DNA of 64,000 nt from Rhizobium sullae (GTDB taxonomy: Bacteria; Pseudomonadota; Alphaproteobacteria; Rhizobiales; Rhizobiaceae). The position numbers and the translations under genes were made by a program. Every line of letters begins with the position of its first letter. Positions within the stretch are counted from its first letter, which is position 1. The notes beneath the pieces are model-generated. The model was not told the DNA's origin. It did no database searches and saw only the letters and a list, made by a program, of their open reading frames with translations. The stretch is taken from the NCBI RefSeq assembly GCF_025200715.1, contig NZ_CP104143.1:1798001-1862000 (forward strand). The letters are read 5' to 3'. Below are positions 49,201-58,643 of this stretch, in pieces.

Positions 49201-50166
49201 ATGACAGGCTATGCTCTTCGCGGGAAACGCATTTGGGTGGCTGGCCATCGGGGGATGGTAGGGTCCGCTGTTGCCCGGCGCCTTCAGCAGGAAAGCTGCG
49301 AAGTCCTGACCGTTCGTCGTGATGAGGTCGACCTGCGCGATCAGGCCGCAACCATGTCATGGATGATGAGAGAAAGGCCACACGCAGTCATACTGGCGGC
49401 TGCCAAAGTCGGCGGCATTCTTGCCAACGACACGAGACCGGCGGAATTTCTTTATGACAACCTGATGATAGAGGCCAACATAGTCGAGGCTTCGCGTCAG
49501 GCCGGCGTTGAGAAGCTTCTCTTTCTTGGATCGTCGTGCATCTATCCCAAGTTCGCCGAGCAGCCGATTGCCGAAGAGGCGCTGCTGACGGGCTCGCTTG
49601 AGCCGACCAATGAATGGTATGCGATCGCCAAGATTGCGGGCATCAAGCTGGCGCAGTCCTATCGCAAGCAATATGGCTGCGAGTTCATATCCGCCATGCC
49701 AACGAACCTTTACGGCCCCGGCGATAACTTCGATCTGAACTCCAGTCACGTGCTGCCCGCGCTTATTCGAAAAGCGCACGAGGCCAAGTTGCGCGGCGAT
49801 AAGGACATGGTCCTCTGGGGCACTGGATCGCCGCGCCGGGAGTTTCTGCACGCCGATGATTGTGCCGATGCTCTCATCTTCCTCATGAAGAACTATTCGG
49901 GCGACAGTCATGTCAATGTCGGCAGCGGAACCGATCTTTCCATCCTGGAGCTCGCGCGGCTAGTGTGCAGGATTGTGGGCTTCGAGGGCCGGATCACCCA
50001 CGACCTCTCCAAGCCCGACGGCACTCCTCGCAAACTAATGAGCGCGGAAAAGCTGCGCTCGATGGGATGGGTGCCCCGCATAGATCTGGAAGACGGAATA
50101 CGGTCAACTTATGAGTGGTTCCTGGTGCACCGCGCAACTGAGGAAGCAAAAGCAAACCGGCAATAA
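49201..50166 (+). CDS. fcl: GDP-L-fucose synthase
   Basis: Epimerase/reductase converting GDP-4-keto-6-deoxymannose to GDP-L-fucose. 321 residues: WVAGHRGMVGSAVARRL, catalytic SSCIYPKF near residue 111 and NEWYAIAKIAG with Tyr140 and Lys144. One base follows the gmd stop. The longer frame to 49177 overlaps gmd and is not preferred. Donor supply for the two fucosyltransferases that follow. Confidence 0.97.
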   Translation: MTGYALRGKRIWVAGHRGMVGSAVARRLQQESCEVLTVRRDEVDLRDQAATMSWMMRERPHAVILAAAKVGGILANDTRPAEFLYDNLMIEANIVEASRQAGVEKLLFLGSSCIYPKFAEQPIAEEALLTGSLEPTNEWYAIAKIAGIKLAQSYRKQYGCEFISAMPTNLYGPGDNFDLNSSHVLPALIRKAHEAKLRGDKDMVLWGTGSPRREFLHADDCADALIFLMKNYSGDSHVNVGSGTDLSILELARLVCRIVGFEGRITHDLSKPDGTPRKLMSAEKLRSMGWVPRIDLEDGIRSTYEWFLVHRATEEAKANRQ

Positions 50167-50299
50167 TTTCAAAATTGCTTCTTTGCGGCGGAATGCTAGC
50201 CGGAGGCGGCAGAACACTGCACTGGGATGGATTGACACGTCACGGAATTCCTAACAGAACCCTGCGACTTGAAGTGATCTCAGTGCCGGAGCTATGCCT

Positions 50300-51112
50300 A
50301 TGCAGGGAAGCCAGCTAAAAGTGGTGGTCGTCAATCTGGCACGGTCTGCTGACCGGCGCCAGCAGATGGCTGCTATCCTGTCGCCGCTGGGCATTCGTTT
50401 TGAATTCTTCCAAGCAATAGATGGCAGGGCGGGGAAGCACGCGCTGTTTGACCGGGTAGATCAGCGTCTTGCTGAGGTCCGGCGAGGTTTTACCTTGAAT
50501 GGAGGTGAGATGGGCTGTTTTGCCAGCCATTACCTTCTGTGGGAGCGTTGCGTTCGAGAAAATACGCCGCTTCTCATTTTCGAAGACGATGTTGCGATTG
50601 ATGATAGCTTTATGAAAGCATACTCGGTCACGGGCGAGAGGATAAGCCGACTTGGCCTTATACGTTTTTCTGGCCACAAGGAGAGAGCTTTTACCGAGTA
50701 CGAAAAAATCGATGATGGAGTGAAGATCGTCCGCTTCCTTAAGGGTCCAAATGGTACGTCCTGCTACGCCGTGTCGCCAAAGGCGGCAAAGAGACTGTTG
50801 GCTAAAGCCTCAACATGGTTCGAGCCGGTGGACCTGCATTTGGATCGGTTTTGGACCCATGGCGTAGATAGCCTGGGCCTCTTCCCTTACCCCGTTAGTC
50901 ACATCGCAAACACCGCAGAACAATCTGAAATCTGGCAAGGAGCTCAACGAGCGCCAAAGTCCCGGAGATTCCGAAAGCTCCGGGCAATATATCGCGCCCG
51001 CGATGACGTCCTTCGCTTCCTCGCAAATTTGCCCTACCTGCTGGGCACGTCTAAATACCTCCCCGCCGAGGTCAGCCAACCAATTCCAGAGCGTCTCGAA
51101 GAAAACTCATAG
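50300..51112 (+). CDS. GT25-family glycosyltransferase (LPS galactosyltransferase type)
   Basis: 270 residues of the LPS-glycosyltransferase (GT25) family. VVVNLARSADRRQQM at the start, GEMGCFASHYLLWE, and the DxD-like LLIFEDDVAIDD. GT25 includes the beta-1,4-galactosyltransferases of Helicobacter and Haemophilus LOS synthesis; the sugar transferred here is not known. ATG at 50300 is favoured over 50294 because GGAG then sits eight bases away. Followed closely by the GT11 gene. Confidence 0.87.
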   Translation: MQGSQLKVVVVNLARSADRRQQMAAILSPLGIRFEFFQAIDGRAGKHALFDRVDQRLAEVRRGFTLNGGEMGCFASHYLLWERCVRENTPLLIFEDDVAIDDSFMKAYSVTGERISRLGLIRFSGHKERAFTEYEKIDDGVKIVRFLKGPNGTSCYAVSPKAAKRLLAKASTWFEPVDLHLDRFWTHGVDSLGLFPYPVSHIANTAEQSEIWQGAQRAPKSRRFRKLRAIYRARDDVLRFLANLPYLLGTSKYLPAEVSQPIPERLEENS

Positions 51113-51116
51113 CACC

Positions 51117-51980
51117 ATGGTTGTCATAACGCATATCGTCGGCGGATTGGGTAACCAAATGTTCCAATATGCTGTCGGACGTTCGCTGTCTGTGAGTACC
51201 GGCCAGACATTGAAGCTGGACCTCGCGTCCATGAAGAAATACACCCGCCGGGAATTTTCACTGCAGCAGTTTAATATCCACGCAGACTTGGCTCGCCCCC
51301 ACGAGACCCCTGTGACGCGTTCACGAGGCTTTCTCCGGCGAGCATTCCAGCTCATTCAAAGACAGAGCCCGTGCCAGCATATCATCGAGAAGGCACATAC
51401 ATTTGACCCAACCGTTATGAGCCTTGGCGGCTCATTGTACTTCGACGGTTACTGGCAGAGCGAAAAATACTTCGCATCGATCGCCAACACGATTCGGAGC
51501 GACTTCAGTCTCGCCGCACCCTTGAGTTCCGGAAGGGAAGCCATCTTGTCGCACATAAGAACAACAAATGCTGTTTCAGTACATGTTCGACGCGGCGACT
51601 ACGTTACAAATCCCTCTGCAAACGCAACCCACGGAACCATAGAGCCTGGCTGGTATGAAGCTGCGATGCAGCGGATGGCGGAGCGGACGGATGATCCAAG
51701 CTTCTTCGTATTCTCGGATGACCCCGCTTGGGCGCAGCAGAATCTGAAATCGTCCTGGAAAATGACCTTCGTTGAGCCACAGCAGGACGGTCGAGATGGC
51801 GAGGACATGCACTTGATGGCCGCATGCCGCAACCATATTACGGCAAACAGCACTTTCAGTTGGTGGGGAGCTTGGCTAAACGCTAATCCAGCGAAACATG
51901 TGATAGCGCCTTTACACTGGTTCCGGTCGCCGTTGCACGACGACAAGGATCTCATCCCGGCGACTTGGGAGCGGGTTTGA
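51117..51980 (+). CDS. GT11 alpha-1,2-fucosyltransferase-type protein
   Basis: 287 residues. GDP-fucose-binding HVRRGDY at 156-162, the N-terminal HIVGGLGNQMFQYAVGR and the C-terminal NSTFSWWGAWL are the GT11 motifs. Likely transfers fucose from GDP-L-fucose in alpha-1,2 linkage. This is not NodZ (a GT23 enzyme). The start at 51117 is set by similarity; the frame to 51003 overlaps the GT25 gene. Starts four bases after that gene ends. Confidence 0.92.
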   Translation: MVVITHIVGGLGNQMFQYAVGRSLSVSTGQTLKLDLASMKKYTRREFSLQQFNIHADLARPHETPVTRSRGFLRRAFQLIQRQSPCQHIIEKAHTFDPTVMSLGGSLYFDGYWQSEKYFASIANTIRSDFSLAAPLSSGREAILSHIRTTNAVSVHVRRGDYVTNPSANATHGTIEPGWYEAAMQRMAERTDDPSFFVFSDDPAWAQQNLKSSWKMTFVEPQQDGRDGEDMHLMAACRNHITANSTFSWWGAWLNANPAKHVIAPLHWFRSPLHDDKDLIPATWERV

Positions 51981-52033
51981 CTTGCAAAGAGTGCCTGCCG
52001 CGCGCTAAGCGCTTTTCACACGACGGATAGGTG

Positions 52034-53788
52034 ATGGCAAACAGCAGTACAACATTCAAGGTAATCAAGCGCGTCTTTGCGGAAAATGGACGCGAGTATG
52101 CATTGCAGTATTCGATTGCGATTGCATGCCTCGTTATCATCTCCCTGTCGACAGCGTTCACCGCTTGGGTCATGAAGTCCGTTATCAACGAGGCATTTGT
52201 TGAGCGCCGCGCCGATCTCGTCTGGGGCATCTGTGTGGCAATTTTTATCGCCTTCGTCTTGCGCGGGTTTGCGAGCTACGGTCAGGCGGTCATTCTCTCC
52301 AAGATCGGCAACAACATAGCAGCTCGATACCAAGTTCGCGCGTATTCCCATCTCCTCAAGCTTTCGGTCGGATTTTTTAATCAACTGCGATCTGGGCGGG
52401 TCGTCGCTCAATTGGGACAGAATATCAACGGCGTTCGTCAGGTGATGAACCTTACCATCACTTCGGCGGCACGAGATCTGCTTACGTTTGTGTCCCTGGT
52501 TGGCGTCATGTTTGTGCAAGAGCCTTGGCTGAGCCTTTTCGTCTTTCTTACGGCGCCGCCGCTGGGCTATGGACTGCGCAAACTGTCTAGGCGCCTTCGC
52601 GCTGTCACGCGAGAAACCGCTCATGCCGGTAGTCACGTGTTTGGTGCCATTCAGGAAACGATTCAGGGCGTTGCTATCATCAAAGCGTTCACGCTAGAGA
52701 CAGAACTCGAGCGGAAGATGGACGGGCTGATTGGGTTCGCCGAACAGCGCGCGAATAAAGTTGTCCGTGTCTCCGAGCGGTCCGGACCACTGATCGAGAT
52801 ATTTGCAGGTTTCGCTGTTTCGACCATCATGGCCTACGCGGCCTACCGTTCGATCTATCAGGATGTTCCCCCAGGCGGATTTCTGTCATTTCTGACGGCC
52901 CTTTTGCTGGCCTATGATCCGGCCAGGCGCCTCGCACGCCTGCCAGTTCAACTGGCAGCCGCAGTTACCAACGCTGAAATGGTCTATGAGATTCTCGATA
53001 CAAAGCCGCATCAGCGTGACCTGCCCGATGCGAAGCCGCTGGTCATCACCGATGCCCGCATTGAATTCCGCAACGTCTCCTTCGCCTACGGTCAGGACGA
53101 GATCCTTCGTGATATCAGTTTTGTCGCTGAAGGCGGAAAAACGACTGCACTTGTCGGTCCTTCTGGCGCCGGCAAGTCGACCATCATCACGCTTGTTCCG
53201 CGGTTCTATGATCCAAGGAAGGGACAAATTCTGATCGACGGTCAGGACATCGCCCATGTGACGAAGCAGTCGCTGCGCGAGCAACTGGCCTATGTCTCGC
53301 AGCAGCCCTATCTGTTTGAAGGCAATATCCGCGACAATATCCGCTACGGTCGTCCAGAGGCGACCGATGAGGAGGTCGAGCGCGCCGCGAGCCTCGCCTA
53401 CGCCCATGAATTCATTCTGGCCCAACCCCGGGGCTATGACACGCCCGTCGGCGAAAACGGCGTGACGCTTTCGGGTGGCCAGCGCCAACGCCTTTCTATC
53501 GCGCGCGCGCTTGTCCGCAACGCACCGATCCTCCTCCTCGATGAGGCGACGTCGGCGCTCGATACCGAATCGGAAGCTGCGGTGCAGAAGGCGCTCGATG
53601 AAGCGATGGTTGGAAGGACCGTTGTTGTCATTGCCCATCGGCTCTCCACTGTCGTCCGTGCAAATAAGATCGTGGTCATGCAACAGGGCCGGGTCATGGA
53701 AGAAGGCAATCACGATAGCCTCACCCGGAAGGATAGCCTCTACGCACGGCTTGGGCGTCTTGATCATACATACAGGGTCGCAAGATGA
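52034..53788 (+). CDS. MsbA-like ABC exporter (fused permease-ATPase)
   Basis: 584 residues: six-helix ABC type 1 membrane domain (about 1-310), then ATPase with Walker A GPSGAGKST, Q-loop VSQQPYLFEGNI, signature LSGGQRQRLSIARAL, Walker B ILLLDEATSALD and His in IAHRLS. The homodimer probably flips a lipid-linked glycan or glycolipid. Overlaps the next gene by four bases (ATGA). The first codon could also be GTG at 52031. Confidence 0.94.
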   Translation: MANSSTTFKVIKRVFAENGREYALQYSIAIACLVIISLSTAFTAWVMKSVINEAFVERRADLVWGICVAIFIAFVLRGFASYGQAVILSKIGNNIAARYQVRAYSHLLKLSVGFFNQLRSGRVVAQLGQNINGVRQVMNLTITSAARDLLTFVSLVGVMFVQEPWLSLFVFLTAPPLGYGLRKLSRRLRAVTRETAHAGSHVFGAIQETIQGVAIIKAFTLETELERKMDGLIGFAEQRANKVVRVSERSGPLIEIFAGFAVSTIMAYAAYRSIYQDVPPGGFLSFLTALLLAYDPARRLARLPVQLAAAVTNAEMVYEILDTKPHQRDLPDAKPLVITDARIEFRNVSFAYGQDEILRDISFVAEGGKTTALVGPSGAGKSTIITLVPRFYDPRKGQILIDGQDIAHVTKQSLREQLAYVSQQPYLFEGNIRDNIRYGRPEATDEEVERAASLAYAHEFILAQPRGYDTPVGENGVTLSGGQRQRLSIARALVRNAPILLLDEATSALDTESEAAVQKALDEAMVGRTVVVIAHRLSTVVRANKIVVMQQGRVMEEGNHDSLTRKDSLYARLGRLDHTYRVAR

Positions 53789-54795
53789 TCATTGCCGGCT
53801 TCGTTTCGACCTCGCCGACGTGGGACTGGAGTCGGCAGTTCCCAGATGGGATAGCCGAATGGGAGGGCGTTAAATTCCTCATTGGAAAGAACGTGCAAGC
53901 TTGCGATATCTTGTTCGTATACGATGGCTTTTCGGAGCCGCTCCTCGAAATTAACACTCGCTATCGAGCCTTTATCGCATCGGAGCCTGCGAGCGTTAAG
54001 ACATACAATCCAAAGTTCCTCGAGCAATTCGACGCGGTCTTCACGACCGACAGGCGCACCGCCCATCCAAATGTAGTTTTCACGCAGGTTGGACTACCTT
54101 GGCACGTTGGTGCATGGGATGTTGATGGCAAGTTGCGTGCGAGAGCGCTGCCATTCGAGGAATTGGAAAACCTCCGCCCTCAAAAGACCAAGCAGGTTTC
54201 CATCGTGTCCTCTAACAAGGCGTTTACGGAAGGTCATCGCGAAAGGCTGGAATTTGTAGCGCGCGTCAAATCCTATTTCGGAGAGGAAGTCGATGTATAC
54301 GGGAGAGGCATCAATAGTTTTGCCGATAAAGTCGAGGTGTTGTCCGACTACCGCTATCACATTGCGATCGAGAACTCGGTTTTCAAAGACTACTGGACCG
54401 AGAAGCTAGCCGATCCTTTGCTGACACTCACCTATCCGATTTATCATGGATGCCCAAATATCCTTGAGTACTTTCCTGAAGGCTCACTGACGCCGATCGA
54501 TATTTCCGAGCCAGATGAGGCGATACGGACCATAGCAAAAATTGTAGGTTCAGACGCAGCTGAAAATGCAGCGTCACTACTTGGCGAGGCTCGGCGCCGC
54601 GTTCTCCACGAGCATAATCTTTTTGTTTTGCTGGCCGGAATTGCCAAAGCCTCATTGAATGAGACGTTGCCCTATACAAAATGCGTACTCCGCTCCGAGC
54701 ACTCGAGCGAGTCGCGAACAAATAGGCTAAGAAAGTCTGTAGAGAGGCGTATTAACAAGCTGAGCAGGTTTTTTACGGGGCCGCAGCATCGGTAG
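53785..54795 (+). CDS. GT10 alpha-1,3/4-fucosyltransferase-type protein
   Basis: 336 residues. The C-terminal half carries the GT10 signature: YRYHIAIENSVFKDYWTEKL at 189-208, then PIYHGCPNILEYFPEGS. Tyr203, Glu206 and Lys207 match in spacing the GDP-fucose-binding Tyr246, Glu249 and Lys250 of Helicobacter FucT. The N-terminal acceptor domain is divergent, so acceptor and linkage are open. Coupled to the ABC exporter gene by ATGA. Confidence 0.85.
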   Translation: MIIAGFVSTSPTWDWSRQFPDGIAEWEGVKFLIGKNVQACDILFVYDGFSEPLLEINTRYRAFIASEPASVKTYNPKFLEQFDAVFTTDRRTAHPNVVFTQVGLPWHVGAWDVDGKLRARALPFEELENLRPQKTKQVSIVSSNKAFTEGHRERLEFVARVKSYFGEEVDVYGRGINSFADKVEVLSDYRYHIAIENSVFKDYWTEKLADPLLTLTYPIYHGCPNILEYFPEGSLTPIDISEPDEAIRTIAKIVGSDAAENAASLLGEARRRVLHEHNLFVLLAGIAKASLNETLPYTKCVLRSEHSSESRTNRLRKSVERRINKLSRFFTGPQHR

Positions 54796-54884
54796 CCCTA
54801 CTCTCCATCCAATGAAATACCTGGCTAGGTGGGAGCAATGCAGCTGAAACTGAGGCGCCGAAAATAGGAACAAAAGGACCGCGC

Positions 54885-55604
54885 ATGTCACAGCTCGAGT
54901 TTTTCATCAGCAAAGCAGTCCGATTCCCGCCAAAACTGGTGAAGCAAACTTTCCGCCGGATTAAACGCTTTTACAAGACACGTATTGTCCGAGACGAATT
55001 CACAGTAGAAATCCGCCGCTGGTTTAAGGACAACGGCGACGCAACCTTGCGTCTTGAGTACGATCTCTCAGAGGAATCAGTTGTTTTCGACCTCGGCGGT
55101 TACGTCGGTGACTTCGCAGAGGCGATGTCACAAAGATACAATTGCTATGTCTACGTTTTCGAGCCCAGCCGCGAGTTTCACGATAAGTGCCTAGAGCGAT
55201 TCCGCGACAACCCGAAGGTTAGGTGCTTTAACTTCGGCCTGGGTGACGCCGATGGTCACTTCGTTCTCTCACAGGACCTAGACGGATCGTCAACGAAGCG
55301 CCACGAACAACCTGAAGGTGGAGAACTGGTAGAAATCAAAAATTTCTCGACTGTCTTCGCCAGTCTCGGGCTTGAAAGCATCGACCTAATGAAGATCAAT
55401 ATAGAAGGTGGAGAGTATGATATATTACCGCACCTGATTCAGACCGGCCTTGTTGAAAAGATCAATCATATTCAAGTGCAATTCCATAATTTCGTGCAAA
55501 ACGCGAGGAAACTCCGCGAAAACATTATATCTGGATTAAAGAGAACACATGAAAGAGACTGGTGCTATACTTTCGTCTGGGAAAGCTGGTCACGTAGGAG
55601 ATGA
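54885..55604 (+). CDS. FkbM-family methyltransferase
   Basis: 239 residues with the SAM-binding VVFDLGGYVGDFAEAMSQRY, YVFEPSREFHD and late DLMKINIEGGEYDILPHL, which is the FkbM layout. Such enzymes O-methylate sugars or polyketides. The sequence is visibly more A+T-rich than core genes. It may methylate the island's glycan (for example fucose); not proven. Confidence 0.88.
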   Translation: MSQLEFFISKAVRFPPKLVKQTFRRIKRFYKTRIVRDEFTVEIRRWFKDNGDATLRLEYDLSEESVVFDLGGYVGDFAEAMSQRYNCYVYVFEPSREFHDKCLERFRDNPKVRCFNFGLGDADGHFVLSQDLDGSSTKRHEQPEGGELVEIKNFSTVFASLGLESIDLMKINIEGGEYDILPHLIQTGLVEKINHIQVQFHNFVQNARKLRENIISGLKRTHERDWCYTFVWESWSRRR

Positions 55605-55640
55605 TCCAAATCACCACCAACAAAAAGCGTCCTCAAGCCC

Positions 55641-56360
55641 GTGAGCGAAGTGCATTCCCAAAAGCGGCCAGAACCTAAGAACCAATTGATGAAAGTACCA
55701 CGGAACATTTTTGAAAGCCTCGTCTCAAACGCGGGATTGCCAATGATCTTTGTTCACACTCCCAAGTGTGGAGGAAGCTTTGTCGGCCAGGCATTTGGTC
55801 AGCGGCTAACGCGTTGCCCGACCTTACGATGGCCAGAAGCAAAGGGGCATAAAACTTACCTGGAATATCGGGAAATCTTCGGCAAAAGAGGCGTGCATCT
55901 CTCGGACTTTGTCATTTTCACGGTGATCCGCAACCCATGGGACTGGCACCTATCCTGGTACAACTACGTATCAAAGGACACGAATGGAACGAAGTCGGGG
56001 ATGCGACTGGAGCACGAGCAGATCAGGAACCTTACATTTTCAGAATATACCAAGTGGTTAGAAGACCAGCAGCAGCCAAGATCTCCGAACGACTACGCAC
56101 GGCGGCAAGTCAGCGATTGGATCATTGACGAAAACGGAGATGTTGCGGTCAATGAAATTCTCCGTCAGGAGGCGTTGCAGGATGAATTGTCGGCACTTAA
56201 ACGGAAGTACGGCTTATACATAAACATTCCAACGGGGAAGCGCGTCAACGCCTCGCGCCAGACCGATGATTATCGAAAAGCCTACACTACGGAAGATGCC
56301 GAACGAATAGCGCGCCGCCATTCACGCGATCTTACCCTCTTCGGCTATCGTTTTGAGTAG
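55641..56360 (+). CDS. Sulfotransferase-like protein
   Basis: 239 residues. 5'-phosphosulfate-binding FVHTPKCGGSFVGQ (38-50) and 3'-phosphate-binding VIRNPWDWHLSWYNY (95-109) are the two PAPS motifs. So PAPS-dependent sulfation of a carbohydrate is likely. The start is GTG at 55641 or ATG at 55689; the latter would still hold both motifs. Between two FkbM-type genes in an A+T-rich segment. Confidence 0.82.
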   Translation: MSEVHSQKRPEPKNQLMKVPRNIFESLVSNAGLPMIFVHTPKCGGSFVGQAFGQRLTRCPTLRWPEAKGHKTYLEYREIFGKRGVHLSDFVIFTVIRNPWDWHLSWYNYVSKDTNGTKSGMRLEHEQIRNLTFSEYTKWLEDQQQPRSPNDYARRQVSDWIIDENGDVAVNEILRQEALQDELSALKRKYGLYINIPTGKRVNASRQTDDYRKAYTTEDAERIARRHSRDLTLFGYRFE

Positions 56361-56520
56361 TTGCCCCCTGATACCGTCATTGGCGTAAGACACCCGTAGC
56401 GTCTTTTCTGTTTTTGCTCTATGTCGCCGCAGGCGACGGAACCCGCAAATCAAGACGTCACTAACCCCCTGTTTGCTTTGGCCCCTGCTCGACTGGAGCC
56501 GGCCAAGACTGAGGAACATA

Positions 56521-57333
56521 ATGGGCATTCGATCAGGTATCGTAAACGCTCTTTTGAAGAGCGATCGAGTTGTAACAGATTGTTCTTCTCAGGAAGAGAT
56601 CGCAGCCACATTGCGGCTGCTCCGCCCTGCCCTCACCGGATTGGATTTCGTTCGGATCGGAGGTTTTGGCGATGGGGGATATCTCGTGCCAAACGATCTT
56701 GCGGGCATAAAATATTGTTTTTCGCCCGGCGTATCGGAAGTAGCCGATTTCGAAGAACAGCTGGCCTCAGATTTTGGGATTTACTCGTTTCTCGCGGATG
56801 CGAGCGTGGACGCTCCGCCGGCCGACAACTCTTTCTTTGACTTTGAAAAGAAATTTCTAGGCTGCAGAGACCAAGCTGAGTTTATGAAGCTGTCCACTTG
56901 GATGGAAAAGAAGATCCCGGCTGGAGATGCCGGCGATCTGATTCTTCAAATGGATATCGAAGGCTCGGAGTACGATGTGTTTATCGATTCATCGATTGAA
57001 ACACTGCGAAGGTTCCGGATTATGGTCGTGGAGTTTCATGGAATGGACATGATGTTTCACGCCAAATCTCTCAAATTTCTCAAGGCAATATTTGAAAAAC
57101 TGGCCGGCGAGTTCGTCGTTGCCCATATTCATCCCAACAACTGCAAGACGGCTGTGCAACGCTTCGGAATTAGCGTTCCTCCCGTCATGGAAGTCACGTT
57201 CTTGCGAAAAGATAGGGTGAAGCCCGTCCGCGATGGCGACGTCCTTCTATTCCCGCATGAACTCGACAGGAAGAACGTACCGTCCAAGGAGGACGTCATT
57301 CTCCCGGACATTTGGTGGAAGCAAGTGCCCTAA
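56521..57333 (+). CDS. FkbM-like methyltransferase-domain protein
   Basis: 270 residues. VRIGGFGDGGYLVPNDL, CFSPGVSEVADFEEQL and LILQMDIEGSEYDVFIDSS place it in the Methyltransf_21/FkbM group, although the first SAM-binding glycine motif is weak. Start 56521 has GAGGAA upstream. Function unknown, probably glycan-directed. Confidence 0.78.
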   Translation: MGIRSGIVNALLKSDRVVTDCSSQEEIAATLRLLRPALTGLDFVRIGGFGDGGYLVPNDLAGIKYCFSPGVSEVADFEEQLASDFGIYSFLADASVDAPPADNSFFDFEKKFLGCRDQAEFMKLSTWMEKKIPAGDAGDLILQMDIEGSEYDVFIDSSIETLRRFRIMVVEFHGMDMMFHAKSLKFLKAIFEKLAGEFVVAHIHPNNCKTAVQRFGISVPPVMEVTFLRKDRVKPVRDGDVLLFPHELDRKNVPSKEDVILPDIWWKQVP

Positions 57334-57367
57334 ATTGATCTCATCCGTTTAGGAACCCCTAACATCA

Positions 57368-58135
57368 CTAGGCCGTCTTTATGAAGGTATAGATGCCGCA
57401 GCCTTTGATGCGCTTTGCAACGGTAGACTTGATATCGGCGTTGACGACCAGGCCGCCGTCGGCATCATCGACATAATCGAAGCGCTGCAGCGTCATGTGA
57501 GACTTGATTGGTTCGAAGTTCACAACGCTTTCGGGGTGGAAAGCGCGTTCGCTATTGAAACGAACCTCATCCCGATCCGAAATCGGGACACCGAGATAAA
57601 ATACGCCACCGGGCTTCACCATCCGAACAAGATTGGCAACGCCCTTGATATGACCGTTCACATCGATCGGATCGTTGTATCGGCCAAGGCCGAAGTGTTC
57701 CAGTGCGTGCAGGCATGATAGCGAGTCGGTGATTTCTGTCCCGGCATCGTTCATCAGGTCGGCTTGCGTAAAGACAATGTTCGGGTGCGCTTTGAGCGGC
57801 AGTGGCTGGAAGTCGAATACCTCGATCTCGCGGAACGACGCGACATGCGCCACGAACCCATCGATGCGGGATCCTACGTCAATGTGCCGTTCCGGCTTCC
57901 TCTCGTTCACGAACGACGCCACCAAAAGGTCCTGATGGAAGTAATGCCCGCTCGCCTTTCCAGCGGTGGACGTGTAGTTGCCGAGCACCATTGCGGATTT
58001 GGATATGACACCGCCCTGGGTAAGCCATTCTGACCGATGACGCAGATATCTCGGCAGATGACGATAGTTACCCCATGACCGATAATTGACGCCCGCCAAA
58101 CTTAGAGCGGTTTTAATCGCCCGTCGCACTCCCAT
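57368..58135 (-). CDS. DUF268/SAM-methyltransferase-like protein
   Basis: 255 residues on the opposite strand, with HIDVGSRIDGFVAHVASFRE, HALEHFGLGRYND and VKPGGVFYLGVPI, a pattern seen in DUF268 proteins and class I methyltransferases of polysaccharide clusters. Convergent with the FkbM-like gene and the last recognisable gene of the island before the second tRNA-Glu. Confidence 0.75.
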   Translation of the reverse strand: MGVRRAIKTALSLAGVNYRSWGNYRHLPRYLRHRSEWLTQGGVISKSAMVLGNYTSTAGKASGHYFHQDLLVASFVNERKPERHIDVGSRIDGFVAHVASFREIEVFDFQPLPLKAHPNIVFTQADLMNDAGTEITDSLSCLHALEHFGLGRYNDPIDVNGHIKGVANLVRMVKPGGVFYLGVPISDRDEVRFNSERAFHPESVVNFEPIKSHMTLQRFDYVDDADGGLVVNADIKSTVAKRIKGCGIYTFIKTA

Positions 58136-58643
58136 AAGATCCCCCTCAAGTGCAAAAACAACGAGAGCGTGTTATCTCAAAGATCGCGCGGCTGTAAAGC
58201 TATACCTCAAGGTGCAGGGGTTCCGTAAACAAGTACCTCTTCCAGCGTGGTGGTAATGGCCGCGATCACTACATTATTGACGTGGGGATCACTGGAACAA
58301 CCGGCGCATTGGTGAAGTCGCAGGCGACAGCTGATCACTTGGGTACCTCCTGGTCTCGATGCCAATCCAAATTTTCGCAAGCATTGCAAAGTGTCACAAG
58401 CCAATGCATTCGGATTTATATCTGCTCAGAATTGTATGAAGGGCGGGATTATCAGCCGTTTTCTTTCTTTAGCGGAAAGCGAACGCCACCGTTATGAGTT
58501 TCATCCCCCATACTAGTCACGCTTTCTCCAGCACAGGCTCCAATTTCCGCCTTCTCCACAAGCCTCGAAAAAATCTGCATTTTCGCATTTTGCCGCTTGC
58601 GGTGCACAATGGTGCTGACTATAAGGGCGCCACCACGAAGGAA
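58136..58643. other. Gene-poor stretch before the second tRNA-Glu
   Basis: 508 bases with no credible gene. It holds the upstream region of the DUF268 gene and, at its end, the promoter (TTGCGG at 58597-58602, TATAAG at 58620-58625, 17-base spacer) of tRNA-Glu copy 2. Confidence 0.6.
58597..58625 (+). promoter_or_regulatory. Promoter of the second tRNA-Glu(TTC)
   Basis: -35 TTGCGG and -10 TATAAG with 17-base spacer, same layout as the first copy but with a different spacer sequence. Confidence 0.7.

Noticed and set aside
51117..51980. NodZ (Nod-factor fucosyltransferase)
   Set aside because: NodZ is GT23, alpha-1,6. The HVRRGDY, GGLGNQMFQYA and NSTFSWWG motifs here are those of GT11.
58207..58404. 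A 65-codon minus-strand frame before the second tRNA-Glu
   Set aside because: No ribosome-binding site, Cys-rich random composition and no family resemblance.
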